DNA of 64,000 nucleotides from Candidatus Peregrinibacteria bacterium CG10_big_fil_rev_8_21_14_0_10_36_19 (GCA_002772535.1 PFDP01000014.1:62001-126000), one strand, 5' to 3'. Shown: positions 1 through 8,908, counted from the stretch's first letter. Program-made: numbers and translations. The notes: generated from the sequence alone by a model not told the origin.

Positions 1-763
1 CCTCAGAAATTTTATTTGCGATTTCAACGAAGTGAAGAGGTTTTCTAAGAGATTTAAGAATGATATATGCTTTATCCCTAATACTTCTAGGGTTGATATG
101 TCTCCATGTCATTAAACCAAAGCCTTCATCAGTTCTTTTAATTCTTTGATCAACCTCAAAAGAAGAAATCATCATAGGATCAGAAAAATCCTTAACCTTT
201 TCAGCAAGTACTTGCCTTACAGCCACAACTAGCTTTGAATCAGGCATAACTTCAGCCTTCTTTTTTAGTATTTTAATAGCATTGTTTGCGATTGATGAAA
301 CTGTTGAAAGATCAATGGATTTAATTCTCCAGAAAGGCTCATATACATTTGTTTTCTCAGCTTTATTGATTTCAGGATTAATATTGAGTGCAAGTCTAAT
401 AATATTTGCATCAATATTATCCTCAGACTTAATTTCATTCAAAACAGCGCTCACAAGCTTTTTTTCAAGTAAAACTCCGCCATTTTCTCTAATCACTCTA
501 TCCGCAATTTCATTAACAATATTTAATTTTGTAGTTTGAACAGTCCTTCTAAGCTTACTAAGGGCAATTTTTTCAATCTGTCTAATTCTTTCACGTGTAA
601 CAGAAAACTGTTTTCCAATACTCTCTAAAGTTCTTCTTGGCTTATTATCAAGGCTAAACCTTTGCACGATAACGTCTTTTTCCTTAATAGACAAAACCAT
701 AAACATCTCCTCGACAACTTCTGCAAGGTTTAAATCAGATATTGGTGCATTTTCAGTAGGCAT
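1..763 (-). CDS. Sigma-70 region-4/HARE-domain regulator, 3' part missing at window edge
   Basis: Absent from the ORF track because it runs off the left edge; I translated it from the ATG at 763 (254 codons visible, open to base 1). The N-terminal part has a helix-turn-helix like sigma-70 region 4 (SVTRERIRQIEKIALSKLRR, about residues 50-70). The visible C-terminus (MTWRHINPRSIRDKAYIIL) matches the start of a HARE/HB1 winged-helix domain as found in the RNA polymerase delta subunit. It is a paralogue of the protein at 7276-8343, with the same order of parts. There is no sigma region 2, so it is not a complete sigma factor; a transcription regulator touching RNA polymerase is likely. The ATG sits about 26 nt after the predicted start of a good promoter. 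Confidence 0.8.
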   Translation of the reverse strand, partial: MPTENAPISDLNLAEVVEEMFMVLSIKEKDVIVQRFSLDNKPRRTLESIGKQFSVTRERIRQIEKIALSKLRRTVQTTKLNIVNEIADRVIRENGGVLLEKKLVSAVLNEIKSEDNIDANIIRLALNINPEINKAEKTNVYEPFWRIKSIDLSTVSSIANNAIKILKKKAEVMPDSKLVVAVRQVLAEKVKDFSDPMMISSFEVDQRIKRTDEGFGLMTWRHINPRSIRDKAYIILKSLRKPLHFVEIANKISE

Positions 764-795
764 AGTCTATTAAATTAAAAACTTTGAACTGCTCC

Positions 796-824
796 AACAT
801 ATTTACTTTGCGTAAGATTGTCAA
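796..824 (-). promoter_or_regulatory. Promoter of the sigma-like regulator
   Basis: On the minus strand there is TTGACA (824-819), 17 nt, then TATGTT (801-796). A perfect -35 with optimal spacing puts transcription start near 789, about 26 nt before the ATG at 763. This is the best sigma-70-type promoter in the gap 764-986; I see nothing else there except the tRNA promoter. Confidence 0.55.
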
Positions 825-938
825 GCAAGAAATTTGATAAAAAGGCAATTATGTTTTATAAAATATGTTGAAAGATAGAAAAAAATATATACCTAATAAA
901 TTACACTGTCAAAAAAAAAGTGAAAAAAACATTTGAGG

Positions 939-966
939 TTGCAATTTAAGTCCGTATTAGTAAAAT
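939..966 (+). promoter_or_regulatory. Promoter of tRNA-Leu(UAG)
   Basis: TTGCAA (939-944), 16 nt, TAAAAT (961-966). The predicted start lies roughly 13 nt before the mature tRNA 5' end. Confidence 0.4.
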
Positions 967-986
967 GTTAAAGCTTTATAGCACGT

Positions 987-1070
987 GGGCGAGTGGTGGA
1001 ATGGTAGACACGCTAGTCTTAGGAACTAGTGGCGCAAGTCGTGAGGGTTCAAGTCCCTCCTCGCCCACCA
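987..1070 (+). tRNA. tRNA-Leu (anticodon UAG)
   Basis: Acceptor arms GGGCGAG (987-993) and CTCGCCC (1060-1066) pair fully, followed by discriminator A and an encoded CCA. The D arm TGGTGGAATGGTAGACACG is typical of class II leucine tRNAs. The anticodon stem CTAGT/ACTAG encloses CTTAGGA, giving anticodon TAG. A long variable arm (GGCGCAAGTCGTG region) and a GGGTTCAAGTCCC T arm are present. It reads UUR/CUN-box leucine codons. Confidence 0.95.
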
Positions 1071-1076
1071 CAAAAG

Positions 1077-2030
1077 CTAAAACTCCATTGATATATCAAC
1101 TCCAGCTACGCCAGAGGTTAAAGAACCCATTGAAATAATATCAACTCCTGTTTTTGCATATTCAAAAAGATTCTGATCATTTATACCACCAGAAGCCTCA
1201 AACAAAATTGAGTCATAAAGCCCCATGCCTTTAACAGACGATAACGCTTCATTTATTAATTCAGGAGACATATTATCCATCATTACAACTCCAACGATAG
1301 GTAAATTAAAATCATTAAAAAGCTTACAAACCTCAATCACTTCAGTGATGCGTGAAACCTCTATTTCAGCAAAACGAAAGTCGATGCTTGAATTCTTAAG
1401 CTTAACAAAAAAATCATAAAAATTGCGACCATCAACATCTAAATGAGTATCTTTCAATAAAACAGCGTCAGACAAATTCAATCTATGTGTTCCAGTACCA
1501 CCAACATTACAAGCTCTCTTGTCCAGAAGACCCCACAATGTTTTTCTTGTCGGCGTAAGAAGTGCATCAAATTCTGAAGATATTGATACAGCCTTTGCTG
1601 CATTTGTTGCCACAGAAGACATTCTATTTAAAAGATTCAAAACAGTTCTCTCAACAGCCAGTATATCCTTTACTTCTCCATATATCTCAGCCAACACATC
1701 ACCTTTAGCAAAACCCGCCCCCTCTTTAACAAAAAATTTTACATCCAAACTTCCAACCAGTTTTTGCCTTAAATTAGTAGTTTTATCGGACAAAAAATAC
1801 TCAATTTCCTGTCTACCAGCCAAAATCCCATTACTTTTGGCCACAATTTTAAATCTTTCAGTTCTAGGGAAGGGAAAAGCTATATCACTTGTGATATCGC
1901 CATAAAGTCCCAAATCTTTTTCCAATTCAAGAAAGGTATATCTAAAAACCCACTGTTTATAAGTAGTGTTATCCAAATTTAAAGAATTTCCAGAATCATG
2001 AGTTAAACGAACCAAAGCTTTTCTATCCAT
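1077..2030 (-). CDS. nadC: Nicotinate-nucleotide pyrophosphorylase (carboxylating)
   Basis: Quinolinate phosphoribosyltransferase converts quinolinate and PRPP to nicotinate mononucleotide, CO2 and PPi in de novo NAD synthesis. Family signatures are clear: NLLNRMSSVAT, then TRKTLWGLLDKRACNVGG, then HRLNLSDAVLLKDTH. The last usually reads KDNH, so Asn is replaced by Thr here. At 317 aa it is somewhat longer than the usual 280-290. It starts 1 nt after the nadA stop, so the two are translationally coupled. ModD is a homologous alternative but the nadA neighbour argues for NadC. The gene ends 6 nt from the oppositely oriented tRNA-Leu. Confidence 0.93.
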   Translation of the reverse strand: MDRKALVRLTHDSGNSLNLDNTTYKQWVFRYTFLELEKDLGLYGDITSDIAFPFPRTERFKIVAKSNGILAGRQEIEYFLSDKTTNLRQKLVGSLDVKFFVKEGAGFAKGDVLAEIYGEVKDILAVERTVLNLLNRMSSVATNAAKAVSISSEFDALLTPTRKTLWGLLDKRACNVGGTGTHRLNLSDAVLLKDTHLDVDGRNFYDFFVKLKNSSIDFRFAEIEVSRITEVIEVCKLFNDFNLPIVGVVMMDNMSPELINEALSSVKGMGLYDSILFEASGGINDQNLFEYAKTGVDIISMGSLTSGVAGVDISMEF

Positions 2031-2031
2031 A

Positions 2032-2949
2032 CTAGTTAGATACCTTAAACATTTTATTAAGTGCTTCTAGTGCTTTTATTTGAATTTTTTTATCAACTTT
2101 CACAACTGGTGATTCATTTTCTAAGCATCGAAGAATGTATTCTAGCGTATTTCTTTTCATATCAAAACACATATTGCAAAGACCAGTAAATTTCTTAGAT
2201 GGTACTTCACGATTAAGACGCTCGGTCATTCCACATTCTGTTAAAACAAAAAACTCTTTTGCATTTGATTTTTTAGCCACATTAATCATGCCGGTTGTGC
2301 TTGCAATGTGATCTGCCAATTTCAGGACTTCAGGTTTAGACTCAGGATGAGCTATAACCTCGGCGTTAGGATTTTGCTGCCTAACGCTTTTTACATATTC
2401 AGCATTAACAACGTGATGAACGGGGCAATAACCCTGCCAAGCTATAATTTCTTTTTCGGGCACCTTGGTTGCAACATATGCAGCTAAATTTTTATCTGGA
2501 ACAAATATTATCTTTTTATTAGGTAGCGAATTTACAACATCTACAGCATTGGAAGATGTACAGCAAATATCAGACACAGCTTTTACATCTGCTGTTGAAT
2601 TAACGTATGCTACCACAGCGGCATCTGGATGCTTCTTTTTAAATTGTACGAGAGCTTCGGCGTCAATCATATCCGCCATAGCGCATCCAGCATCAATAGT
2701 AGGAACAATAACTTTTTTATCAGGATTCAAAATTGCAGCACTCTCAGCCATAAAATGAACCCCACAAAAAAGGATAATATCAGCATTAGTATTCGCCGCT
2801 TGCTTACATAATCCCAAAGAATCTCCGATGAAATCCGCAACATCATAAATTTCAGGGCGCTGATAATTATGAACAAGAATCACAGCGTTTTTTGCGCGCT
2901 TAAGATCGTTAATTCTCTTAACTAAGATTTTGTTTTCCACTTCACTCAT
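2032..2949 (-). CDS. nadA: Quinolinate synthase A
   Basis: NadA condenses iminoaspartate with dihydroxyacetone phosphate to quinolinate using a [4Fe-4S] cluster. Three homologous repeats are visible, with candidate cluster cysteines in LFCGVHFMAESAA, GYCPVHH and GLCNMCFDMKRNTLE; IVLVHNYQ-type and TECGMTERL motifs also fit. I chose the ATG at 2949 (305 aa) over the track start at 2991: MSEVENKILVKRI begins the conserved fold, and the longer form would overlap the upstream gene. It lies 11 nt after that gene and 1 nt before nadC, so it is an operon. No nadB or aspartate dehydrogenase is in the window, so the source of iminoaspartate is not visible here. Confidence 0.94.
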   Translation of the reverse strand: MSEVENKILVKRINDLKRAKNAVILVHNYQRPEIYDVADFIGDSLGLCKQAANTNADIILFCGVHFMAESAAILNPDKKVIVPTIDAGCAMADMIDAEALVQFKKKHPDAAVVAYVNSTADVKAVSDICCTSSNAVDVVNSLPNKKIIFVPDKNLAAYVATKVPEKEIIAWQGYCPVHHVVNAEYVKSVRQQNPNAEVIAHPESKPEVLKLADHIASTTGMINVAKKSNAKEFFVLTECGMTERLNREVPSKKFTGLCNMCFDMKRNTLEYILRCLENESPVVKVDKKIQIKALEALNKMFKVSN

Positions 2950-2960
2950 GCGAAAAAACA

Positions 2961-3479
2961 CTACATCACACCATGAACAAAACGCAACCAAAGAGTTTTT
3001 AAATTTTCTAAAGAAGTTTTAAAAATTGTCGACATCAAACGATTAAGATCCCTAATCTTCCTAAGAGTATTTGAAACTTCATGATAATTTGATTCACCAG
3101 GTGATTTCATCATTTTCATGGCCTTTTTATGCAGTCTATCAATTTCTTTTTGAATTTCTTTTTCAACAGTAATTCTTAGAACCTTCTCAGAAGGTAAATT
3201 TCTAAGCAGTTTTTTCTTAAATTCTTCAGGGTCTATATTGTGTTGGGTTTTACTTCCAGATTTTACAGAGCCACTCCCAGAGTTTTCTTTATTCTCACCA
3301 AGAGTTTCTGAGACATTACCCATTACCTCGCCAGAAACATCAACACTATCAAGGCTAATAGCCGAAGAAATATCCACTTTACCAATATTACGACTCGCAC
3401 TTGAGTCCTCGATTTTGCGACCAATTTCAGCAGAGTTGGTCGTACTTAGGGATTCTTTATTTTTGTTTTGCTCAAGCAT
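2961..3479 (-). CDS. Hypothetical protein, acidic disordered N-terminus and helical C-terminus
   Basis: 172 aa with no family I recognise. Residues 1-85 are Ser/Glu/Asn-rich low complexity and look disordered. Residues 85-170 look alpha-helical, with many Lys/Glu/Leu (EFKKKLLRNL, VEKEIQKEIDRLHKKAMKMM, LRKIRDLNRLM). There is no signal peptide or membrane helix. It is the first gene of the nadA-nadC operon, 11 nt upstream of nadA, but nothing in its sequence points to NAD metabolism. The reading frame is believable: it is long, co-oriented, and its C-terminus abuts nadA. Confidence 0.65.
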   Translation of the reverse strand: MLEQNKNKESLSTTNSAEIGRKIEDSSASRNIGKVDISSAISLDSVDVSGEVMGNVSETLGENKENSGSGSVKSGSKTQHNIDPEEFKKKLLRNLPSEKVLRITVEKEIQKEIDRLHKKAMKMMKSPGESNYHEVSNTLRKIRDLNRLMSTIFKTSLENLKTLWLRFVHGVM

Positions 3480-3547
3480 ATTTACAAGTGAGTAGTTCTA
3501 ATATTATAAACTAAAAAGTATACACAGTCAATTGGCCTAAAAATCGT

Positions 3548-3576
3548 TTGTATGCTACAACTTCTAACGCTACAAT
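3548..3576 (+). promoter_or_regulatory. Promoter of valS
   Basis: TTGTAT (3548-3553), 17 nt, TACAAT (3571-3576) with optimal spacing. The predicted start is about 3583, giving a short A-rich leader of about 24 nt without a Shine-Dalgarno sequence. It sits in the divergent gap 3480-3606. Confidence 0.5.
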
Positions 3577-3606
3577 AGCATAAACAATTTAAAGACAATA
3601 ATCAAA

Positions 3607-6330
3607 ATGGATTTTGAAATGGAGTCGGCATATACGGCAAAAAAATACGAAGATGAAATTTACAGCAAATGGGAGAAAAGTGGGGCCTTTCAAGCACAAG
3701 GTAAAAAAAGTGGCAAAAAACCATTTACAATATCAATGCCACCACCAAACGCTACTGGCGTTTTGCATTTAGGCCACGCAGTAATGCTAGCACTTGAAGA
3801 TATAATGATTCGTCACCACAGAATGATGGGGGAGGATGCACTTTGGATACCAGGTACAGATCATGCCGCCATCGCCACGCAAAGCGTAGTTGAAAAAGAG
3901 CTAGAAGCCTCAGGAATAAAAAATCCAAGAGCTCAGCTAGGTAGAGAAAAATTATTGGAAGAGATCCATGAATTTACAGAAAAATCAAAAAATACAATTA
4001 GAAATCAGGTTAGAAAAATGGGAGCAAGTTGTGACTGGTCAAAAGAAAGATACACAATGGAAAAAGATCTTAATCATGCCGTAAATACCTTTTTTCAGTA
4101 TATGTATGAGGACGGATTGATTTATCGAGGGGGGCGGATAATCAATTGGGACCCGAAAATGCAAACTACAGTTTCTGATGATGAAATAGAATATGTAGAA
4201 GAAAAAACAAAATTTTACTATTTTCAATATGGACCAGTTGTAATTGGTACAGCCCGGCCAGAAACAAAATTTTTAGACAAGGTGATAGTAGTACACCCAG
4301 AGGACGAAAGATACAAAGACCTAATTGGTAAAGAGTTTGAACTAGAATGGATAGATGGCCCAATCACAGCCACAGTAATAGCAGATGAGAATATTGATAT
4401 GTCCATGGGAACAGGAGCAATGACCATTACACCAGCTCACAGTTTTGTTGATTTCGAAATGGCCCAAAAACATAAACTTGAAACACCTCAAATTATAGAT
4501 TTTGATGGCAACATAAAATCTGAAGTTTCAGAAGAATTTGCAGGAATGCCAATTTCAGATGCTAGAGAAAAAATTGTTGAAAAATTAAGATCAAAAGGAC
4601 TTTTAGTAAAGGTAGATGAAGAATATGTACACAACATTGCCGTTAGTTACAGAGGAAAAGGAACAATTGAGCCTCAAATAATGAAACAATGGTTTATTGA
4701 TGTAAATAAAAAAACCATAGAATGGAAAGGAGATAAGTGCAGTATAAAAGAGGTTCTACAGGATGTAGTAAGATCAAATATGATACAAATACTTCCAAAT
4801 AGATTTGAAAAAATATACTTCAGCTGGATAGATAATCTAAAAGATTGGTGTATCTCAAGGCAAATCTGGTGGGGGCATCAAATTCCAATGTGGCACAAAT
4901 GTACTCCAGAGCAATATGAAGCCTTTAATGAGAAAAAAGATGCTAGTAGCCTAATGCTTAATATTTTAGAAATAGAAAATGAAGTTTCATTCGGCACGGA
5001 AAAACCAAAAGATGGTTTATGGGTAAGAGATCCAGACACTCTCGATACATGGTTTAGTGCAGCCCTTTGGACATTCTCAACACTAGGATGGCCAGAAAAA
5101 ACTGATGATTTAGACTTTTTTCACCCTACAGATGTACTAGAAACAGGCTATGACATTATTTTCTTCTGGGTTGCAAGAATGATATTAGCTTCAACCTACG
5201 CACTACGCAGAGAGGGGCTACCTGAAGAAAAATGTATTCCTTTCAAGACAGTATATTTACACGGATTGATAAGAGATATAAATGGTAAAAAAATGAGTAA
5301 ATCTAATCCAGAAACTTGTATAGATCCACTCGATATGATCGATTTATATGGAGCAGACGCACTTAGATTAAGTCTAGTAATTGGGTCAACTCCAGGTAAT
5401 GATATGAGACTTTACGAAGAAAAAATTGCAGGATACCGAAATTTTATTAACAAGATATGGAACTCAGCACGCTTCACAATAATGAATGTAGAACCAAAGA
5501 ATCTCAAATTAACTCTTCAAAATGAAGATATTAAAAGCTTTGCAGACAAATGGATTTTAACAGAACTACAAACTCTCATAAATCAGGTAAACGAAGATCT
5601 AGATAAATACCGTTTTTCAGACGCAGGTACAAAAATATACGACTTTATTTGGAGCAAATACTGCGACTGGTATCTCGAAAATTCAAAAGGCGAATTAAAA
5701 AACGAAGTTGTCCTATTGCACGTTTTAAAAACCTGCTTAAAGCTAATTCACCCATTTGTTCCATATGTAACAGAAAAAATTTGGGAGTTCCTAGATACAG
5801 AGGGAATGCTTATATCAGAAAAATGGCCAGAATTAAACAATTCCCATATATTCAAATCTGAATCTCAAAAAATGGAGGAAGTTCAGGATGCTATAACGGC
5901 AATAAGAGTTGCGAGAGCAGAATTAAATGTGGATGGGGGCAAAAAAATCAATGCAGAGATATACACCGAAAACGATCAAAGCGCTTTTGTTGAAAACAAA
6001 GAGTTTATTGAAAGAGCAGCAAGACTTGAAAAACTGATTCTACTCAAGACCCCAAAGCAAGAAGATGGAGTGAAAATAGTTATCAGTGGAAAAAATGAAA
6101 TATATCTCCCTCTAAAAGACATGATTGATCCGGAAAAAGAGCTTAAAAGATTAAATAAAGAAATAGAGCAAAAAGAGCAATTCATAAAATCATTGAAAGC
6201 TAAACTATCAAATACTGGATTCACAAAAAACGCACCAGTAGACATAATTGAGAAAGAAACAACAAGGCTTAGGGAGGAAGAGGATAACTTGGTAAAATTA
6301 ACTCAACAAAAATCCCAAATTGTGTTATAA
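3607..6330 (+). CDS. valS: Valyl-tRNA synthetase
   Basis: Class I synthetase that charges tRNA-Val. The N-terminal catalytic domain has PPPNATGVLHLGHAV (HIGH motif at about 54-57). The CP1 editing domain includes TARPETKFLD and the GTGAMTITPAHSFVDFE region. The KMSKS loop (KKMSKSNPE) is near residue 562. The C-terminus is a coiled coil (PEKELKRLNKEIEQKEQ), the tRNA-binding arm typical of bacterial ValRS. At 907 aa it has normal length. The ATG at 3607 follows a good promoter, and a second Met (MESAY) five residues in is the alternative start. The downstream TPR-like gene starts 25 nt later. Confidence 0.97.
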   Translation: MDFEMESAYTAKKYEDEIYSKWEKSGAFQAQGKKSGKKPFTISMPPPNATGVLHLGHAVMLALEDIMIRHHRMMGEDALWIPGTDHAAIATQSVVEKELEASGIKNPRAQLGREKLLEEIHEFTEKSKNTIRNQVRKMGASCDWSKERYTMEKDLNHAVNTFFQYMYEDGLIYRGGRIINWDPKMQTTVSDDEIEYVEEKTKFYYFQYGPVVIGTARPETKFLDKVIVVHPEDERYKDLIGKEFELEWIDGPITATVIADENIDMSMGTGAMTITPAHSFVDFEMAQKHKLETPQIIDFDGNIKSEVSEEFAGMPISDAREKIVEKLRSKGLLVKVDEEYVHNIAVSYRGKGTIEPQIMKQWFIDVNKKTIEWKGDKCSIKEVLQDVVRSNMIQILPNRFEKIYFSWIDNLKDWCISRQIWWGHQIPMWHKCTPEQYEAFNEKKDASSLMLNILEIENEVSFGTEKPKDGLWVRDPDTLDTWFSAALWTFSTLGWPEKTDDLDFFHPTDVLETGYDIIFFWVARMILASTYALRREGLPEEKCIPFKTVYLHGLIRDINGKKMSKSNPETCIDPLDMIDLYGADALRLSLVIGSTPGNDMRLYEEKIAGYRNFINKIWNSARFTIMNVEPKNLKLTLQNEDIKSFADKWILTELQTLINQVNEDLDKYRFSDAGTKIYDFIWSKYCDWYLENSKGELKNEVVLLHVLKTCLKLIHPFVPYVTEKIWEFLDTEGMLISEKWPELNNSHIFKSESQKMEEVQDAITAIRVARAELNVDGGKKINAEIYTENDQSAFVENKEFIERAARLEKLILLKTPKQEDGVKIVISGKNEIYLPLKDMIDPEKELKRLNKEIEQKEQFIKSLKAKLSNTGFTKNAPVDIIEKETTRLREEEDNLVKLTQQKSQIVL

Positions 6331-6355
6331 TAAAGACAAATAAAAACAAAATAAT

Positions 6356-7279
6356 TTGTCAAACCAGGCTTTCTTCGACCAAATAGAGCAAAACATTAAT
6401 TCTTTAATATCAGAGAAGCGATTTAAAGATGCCTATAGTAACTGTATTAAATACATCAATCTATATCCAAATGTTGAACAATTAATCAAACTTAAAAAAC
6501 GTATAGAGGAAGAGGTATCCGAAGAAAATGAAAATCTAATAGCAGAAAAAATTAAGGAGGTAAAAATAATCATAAAAGAGGAAAGGTACGCAGAGGCTAT
6601 AAAAACACTTAAATCTTTACTGGAAGGAAGTCCAAACAATTCTAAAATAAAAAGTCTGATTATAGAATCTCAAGAAGGGTATAAAAAACAGGTAGATGAA
6701 CAAAATAAGAAATTCATCAAAACAAAAGAAGAAAAACTAGATCAGGTTTTAGAAAAGAATCCAGAAACGTTAATACCTGAATTACTAATTATTGAGCAAA
6801 ATAATCCCGGTAACAAGCTTGTGCAAGACCTTAGCACCAAATACAGGGATAAACTCATAAGTAAAAAAATTAAGCTACAAAAAAATCTTTTGGAGTCAGA
6901 AAAATATGAACTAATTGAAAATCTTCTGAATGAGCTGGAAAAAATAAACCCTAAAAATCAAGAACTACAAAGCCTTAGAGATTATGTGCGAATTAATCGG
7001 CACTCAGAGCAAATTGAAGAAAAAGAGGACTATGTATATAGAAGTGAAAAACAGTTAACAACATTAATACAGCTTAAAAAATACGATAAAGCAATAAAAG
7101 TAGCTCAAGAAATTTTATCAGTAGATACCAAAAATACTCGTATAAAAAGTCTATTAAAAGTAGTAGAGGAAAAATACTATCAACAAACTAAGAATAAGGT
7201 TATAGACCAAATGATAGACTATCAAAATAGTCTATCAATTTTGGCCAAACAAAACCCAAAAGAGTTTCAAAAAATTTAA
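6356..7279 (+). CDS. TPR-like helical repeat protein
   Basis: 307 aa, almost entirely helical, with degenerate TPR-like units: RFKDAYSNCIKYINLYPN near 20, RYAEAIKTLKSLLEGSPNN near 80, and KYDKAIKVAQEILSVDTKNTR near 240. Long Lys/Glu-rich stretches look like coiled coil. It has no signal peptide or membrane segment and is probably a cytoplasmic scaffold; its partner is unknown. The start is a TTG at 6356, 25 nt after valS, and I see no better ATG nearby. Its stop overlaps the stop of the convergent sigma-like gene by 4 nt. Confidence 0.7.
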   Translation: MSNQAFFDQIEQNINSLISEKRFKDAYSNCIKYINLYPNVEQLIKLKKRIEEEVSEENENLIAEKIKEVKIIIKEERYAEAIKTLKSLLEGSPNNSKIKSLIIESQEGYKKQVDEQNKKFIKTKEEKLDQVLEKNPETLIPELLIIEQNNPGNKLVQDLSTKYRDKLISKKIKLQKNLLESEKYELIENLLNELEKINPKNQELQSLRDYVRINRHSEQIEEKEDYVYRSEKQLTTLIQLKKYDKAIKVAQEILSVDTKNTRIKSLLKVVEEKYYQQTKNKVIDQMIDYQNSLSILAKQNPKEFQKI

Positions 7280-8343
7280 GCTTTTAATTTATATCTCTTA
7301 CGACCAACACGCTCAAATTGAGTGCCGTTTTTTAATGCAAGCACAATAGTGATTTTCTTCACTTGTCTCTTGCTAAGTACCCCTTCAACAATTTCCTCTT
7401 GAGATAACTCCTTACCACCAGATAGCAGTTTTTCGATAACTGCTGAAACAGTACCGCTCTCATACCCCCATTCTTCAAGGGCATAAATTCCACGTCCAAT
7501 TAAAATAAATTGATCATGACGAATAAGTTCATTATGTACAGCCTGAATATTAACTTGTCTCTTATCAAACTCTGAATTTTCGATCTTAGAAGCAATATCA
7601 GAAAAATGCATTGGTTTTTTTGAGTTTCTCAAAATATATAAAATTTTGTCTCTCAAGGTTCTTGGATTTACATGACGCCACTCAAGAAGACCAACCATCT
7701 CATTATCCAAAATAGCCATTCTCTTATCAATAGATATAAGAGATTTCATTAAGCAAAGATCAATATCAACATCTTTCAAAATTGGTTTAATATCACCATG
7801 AACTCTATCAACACTCTTAATATTACCGTATTTATGAAGCTGATTAACAATCTTTGAAGACGCATATTTTAATGAATAATCGCTAATTTTTTTGTTTCTC
7901 ACGTATGGGTAAAAATTTATAGTATTACCAATACATTCAACTTCATCATTCAAAACTAGAGAAAGATGTATACCACTTTCATTCACAGTCATACCAGAAG
8001 GTAAGCTCTTTTTTAGATCATCAATTAGATCATCTTCTTTTACCAAGCCGCCGTGCTGGCTAACAACTTCGTTAGTAAATTCATGCAAATGCTTCAAGGA
8101 AGTATTAAAAACATTACGTTTCATCTTTGAAAGTGCATTTTTTTCAATCTGTCTTACACGTTCACGTGTTACAGCGAATTCTTGTCCAATTTGTTCAAGT
8201 GTCATTTTGCCAGAACCATCTAAATCAAATCTTTTTTTAACAACAACTTTTTCTTTATCGGATAGTAAAAGGAGTAGATTATTTACTAATTCCGAGAGTT
8301 CAGCCACAGTTTGGGCAACATTAGTAGCATTACCAGTATACAT
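7276..8343 (-). CDS. Sigma-70 region-4/HARE-domain regulator, full length
   Basis: 355 aa from the ATG at 8343; the 33-residue extension in the track is rejected because a TATAAT box lies inside it. The N-terminus has a sigma region-4 helix-turn-helix (LEQIGQEFAVTRERVRQIEK near 50-70). The middle is poorly characterised. Residues about 250-320 form a HARE/HB1-type winged helix (WRHVNPRTLRDKILYIL, MHFSDIASKIE), and a final basic segment follows (KKITIVLALKNGTQFERVGRKRYKLKA). It is a paralogue of the gene at the left edge. There is no region 2, so promoter melting by this protein is unlikely; it is probably an RNA-polymerase-associated regulator. Similar proteins are common in Patescibacteria. 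Confidence 0.82.
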   Translation of the reverse strand: MYTGNATNVAQTVAELSELVNNLLLLLSDKEKVVVKKRFDLDGSGKMTLEQIGQEFAVTRERVRQIEKNALSKMKRNVFNTSLKHLHEFTNEVVSQHGGLVKEDDLIDDLKKSLPSGMTVNESGIHLSLVLNDEVECIGNTINFYPYVRNKKISDYSLKYASSKIVNQLHKYGNIKSVDRVHGDIKPILKDVDIDLCLMKSLISIDKRMAILDNEMVGLLEWRHVNPRTLRDKILYILRNSKKPMHFSDIASKIENSEFDKRQVNIQAVHNELIRHDQFILIGRGIYALEEWGYESGTVSAVIEKLLSGGKELSQEEIVEGVLSKRQVKKITIVLALKNGTQFERVGRKRYKLKA

Positions 8344-8383
8344 AGTAAACTCGTTAGGATATGAGAGGGAGGAATATGAAGTG

Positions 8384-8389
8384 ATTATA
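8384..8389 (-). promoter_or_regulatory. -10 box of the sigma-like gene
   Basis: On the minus strand a perfect TATAAT covers 8389-8384. Transcription would begin near 8377 and leave about 34 nt of leader before the ATG at 8343. It excludes the longer ORF start at 8439. I saw no well-spaced -35. Confidence 0.45.
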
Positions 8390-8462
8390 AAAACATTTTG
8401 ACAAAAATAGCAAAGAAAAGGTCTTGTGATTCTTGTCAAAATGATCTGTTGTTTAATAACTA

Positions 8463-8777
8463 CTATGAATTAAAAATATACCCAACACAATGAACAGTTT
8501 TGATGTGATTGCGAAAAGATTGACTTCTTAATTTTCGTCTCAGAAGACTAACGTGAACATCAATTGTGTTAGTCGCACAAAAAATATTTCTATCCCAAAC
8601 TTCCTCAAGAAGGCGCGTACGCGTTAGTACTTCACCGGGGTGTTCCATAAAAAATTTAAGCAAAGAAAATTCTCTATAGCGCATAGGAACTTTTATTCCA
8701 TCCACTTCAACTTCATAAGAAAGTTTATTTAATTTAACAGAACCGGAGCTAATAATATCCAAATCAGTCATAATCAA
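8463..8777 (-). CDS. Orphan winged-helix DNA-binding domain (OmpR/PhoB effector type)
   Basis: 104 aa that match only the C-terminal effector domain of OmpR/PhoB response regulators: MRYREFSLLKFFMEHPGEVL, then LTRTRLLEEVWD, the recognition helix NTIDVHVSLLRRKL, and the wing CVGYIF. No receiver domain precedes it and no histidine kinase is nearby, so it cannot be a standard two-component regulator. The start may be the ATG at 8777 or 8771. It is divergent from glycyl-tRNA synthetase, and a small inverted repeat at 8870-8888 lies between them. Regulation of itself or of glyQS is possible but is inference. Confidence 0.85.
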   Translation of the reverse strand: MIMTDLDIISSGSVKLNKLSYEVEVDGIKVPMRYREFSLLKFFMEHPGEVLTRTRLLEEVWDRNIFCATNTIDVHVSLLRRKLRSQSFRNHIKTVHCVGYIFNS

Positions 8778-8866
8778 ATAATGATGGCAAATTTAAAAAA
8801 ACAAAAAATAAAAAAGAAATCATTACAAAATATGACTAACTACAGACAAAAAGTTGAATTAAAAAG

Positions 8867-8889
8867 TGTTGTTGATAAATGTTCAACAC
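8867..8889. promoter_or_regulatory. Inverted repeat, possible operator
   Basis: TGTTGA (8870-8875) and TCAACA (8883-8888) are perfectly complementary around a 7-nt spacer. An offset pair GTGTTG (8867-8872) / CAACAC (8884-8889) overlaps them. It sits about 20 nt upstream of the glycyl-tRNA synthetase start and downstream of the divergent wHTH promoter region, so it could bind a dimeric regulator or fold as an mRNA hairpin. Confidence 0.3.
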
Positions 8890-8908
8890 ACTTGTAAACT
8901 ACGCGTAT

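Noticed and set aside
1519-1905. 128-aa plus-strand ORF opposite nadC
   Set aside because: Antisense shadow of nadC; no start signals and low-complexity Ser/Lys composition.
2950-2991. Longer NadA start
   Set aside because: The 14 extra residues overlap the upstream gene and do not resemble NadA N-termini.
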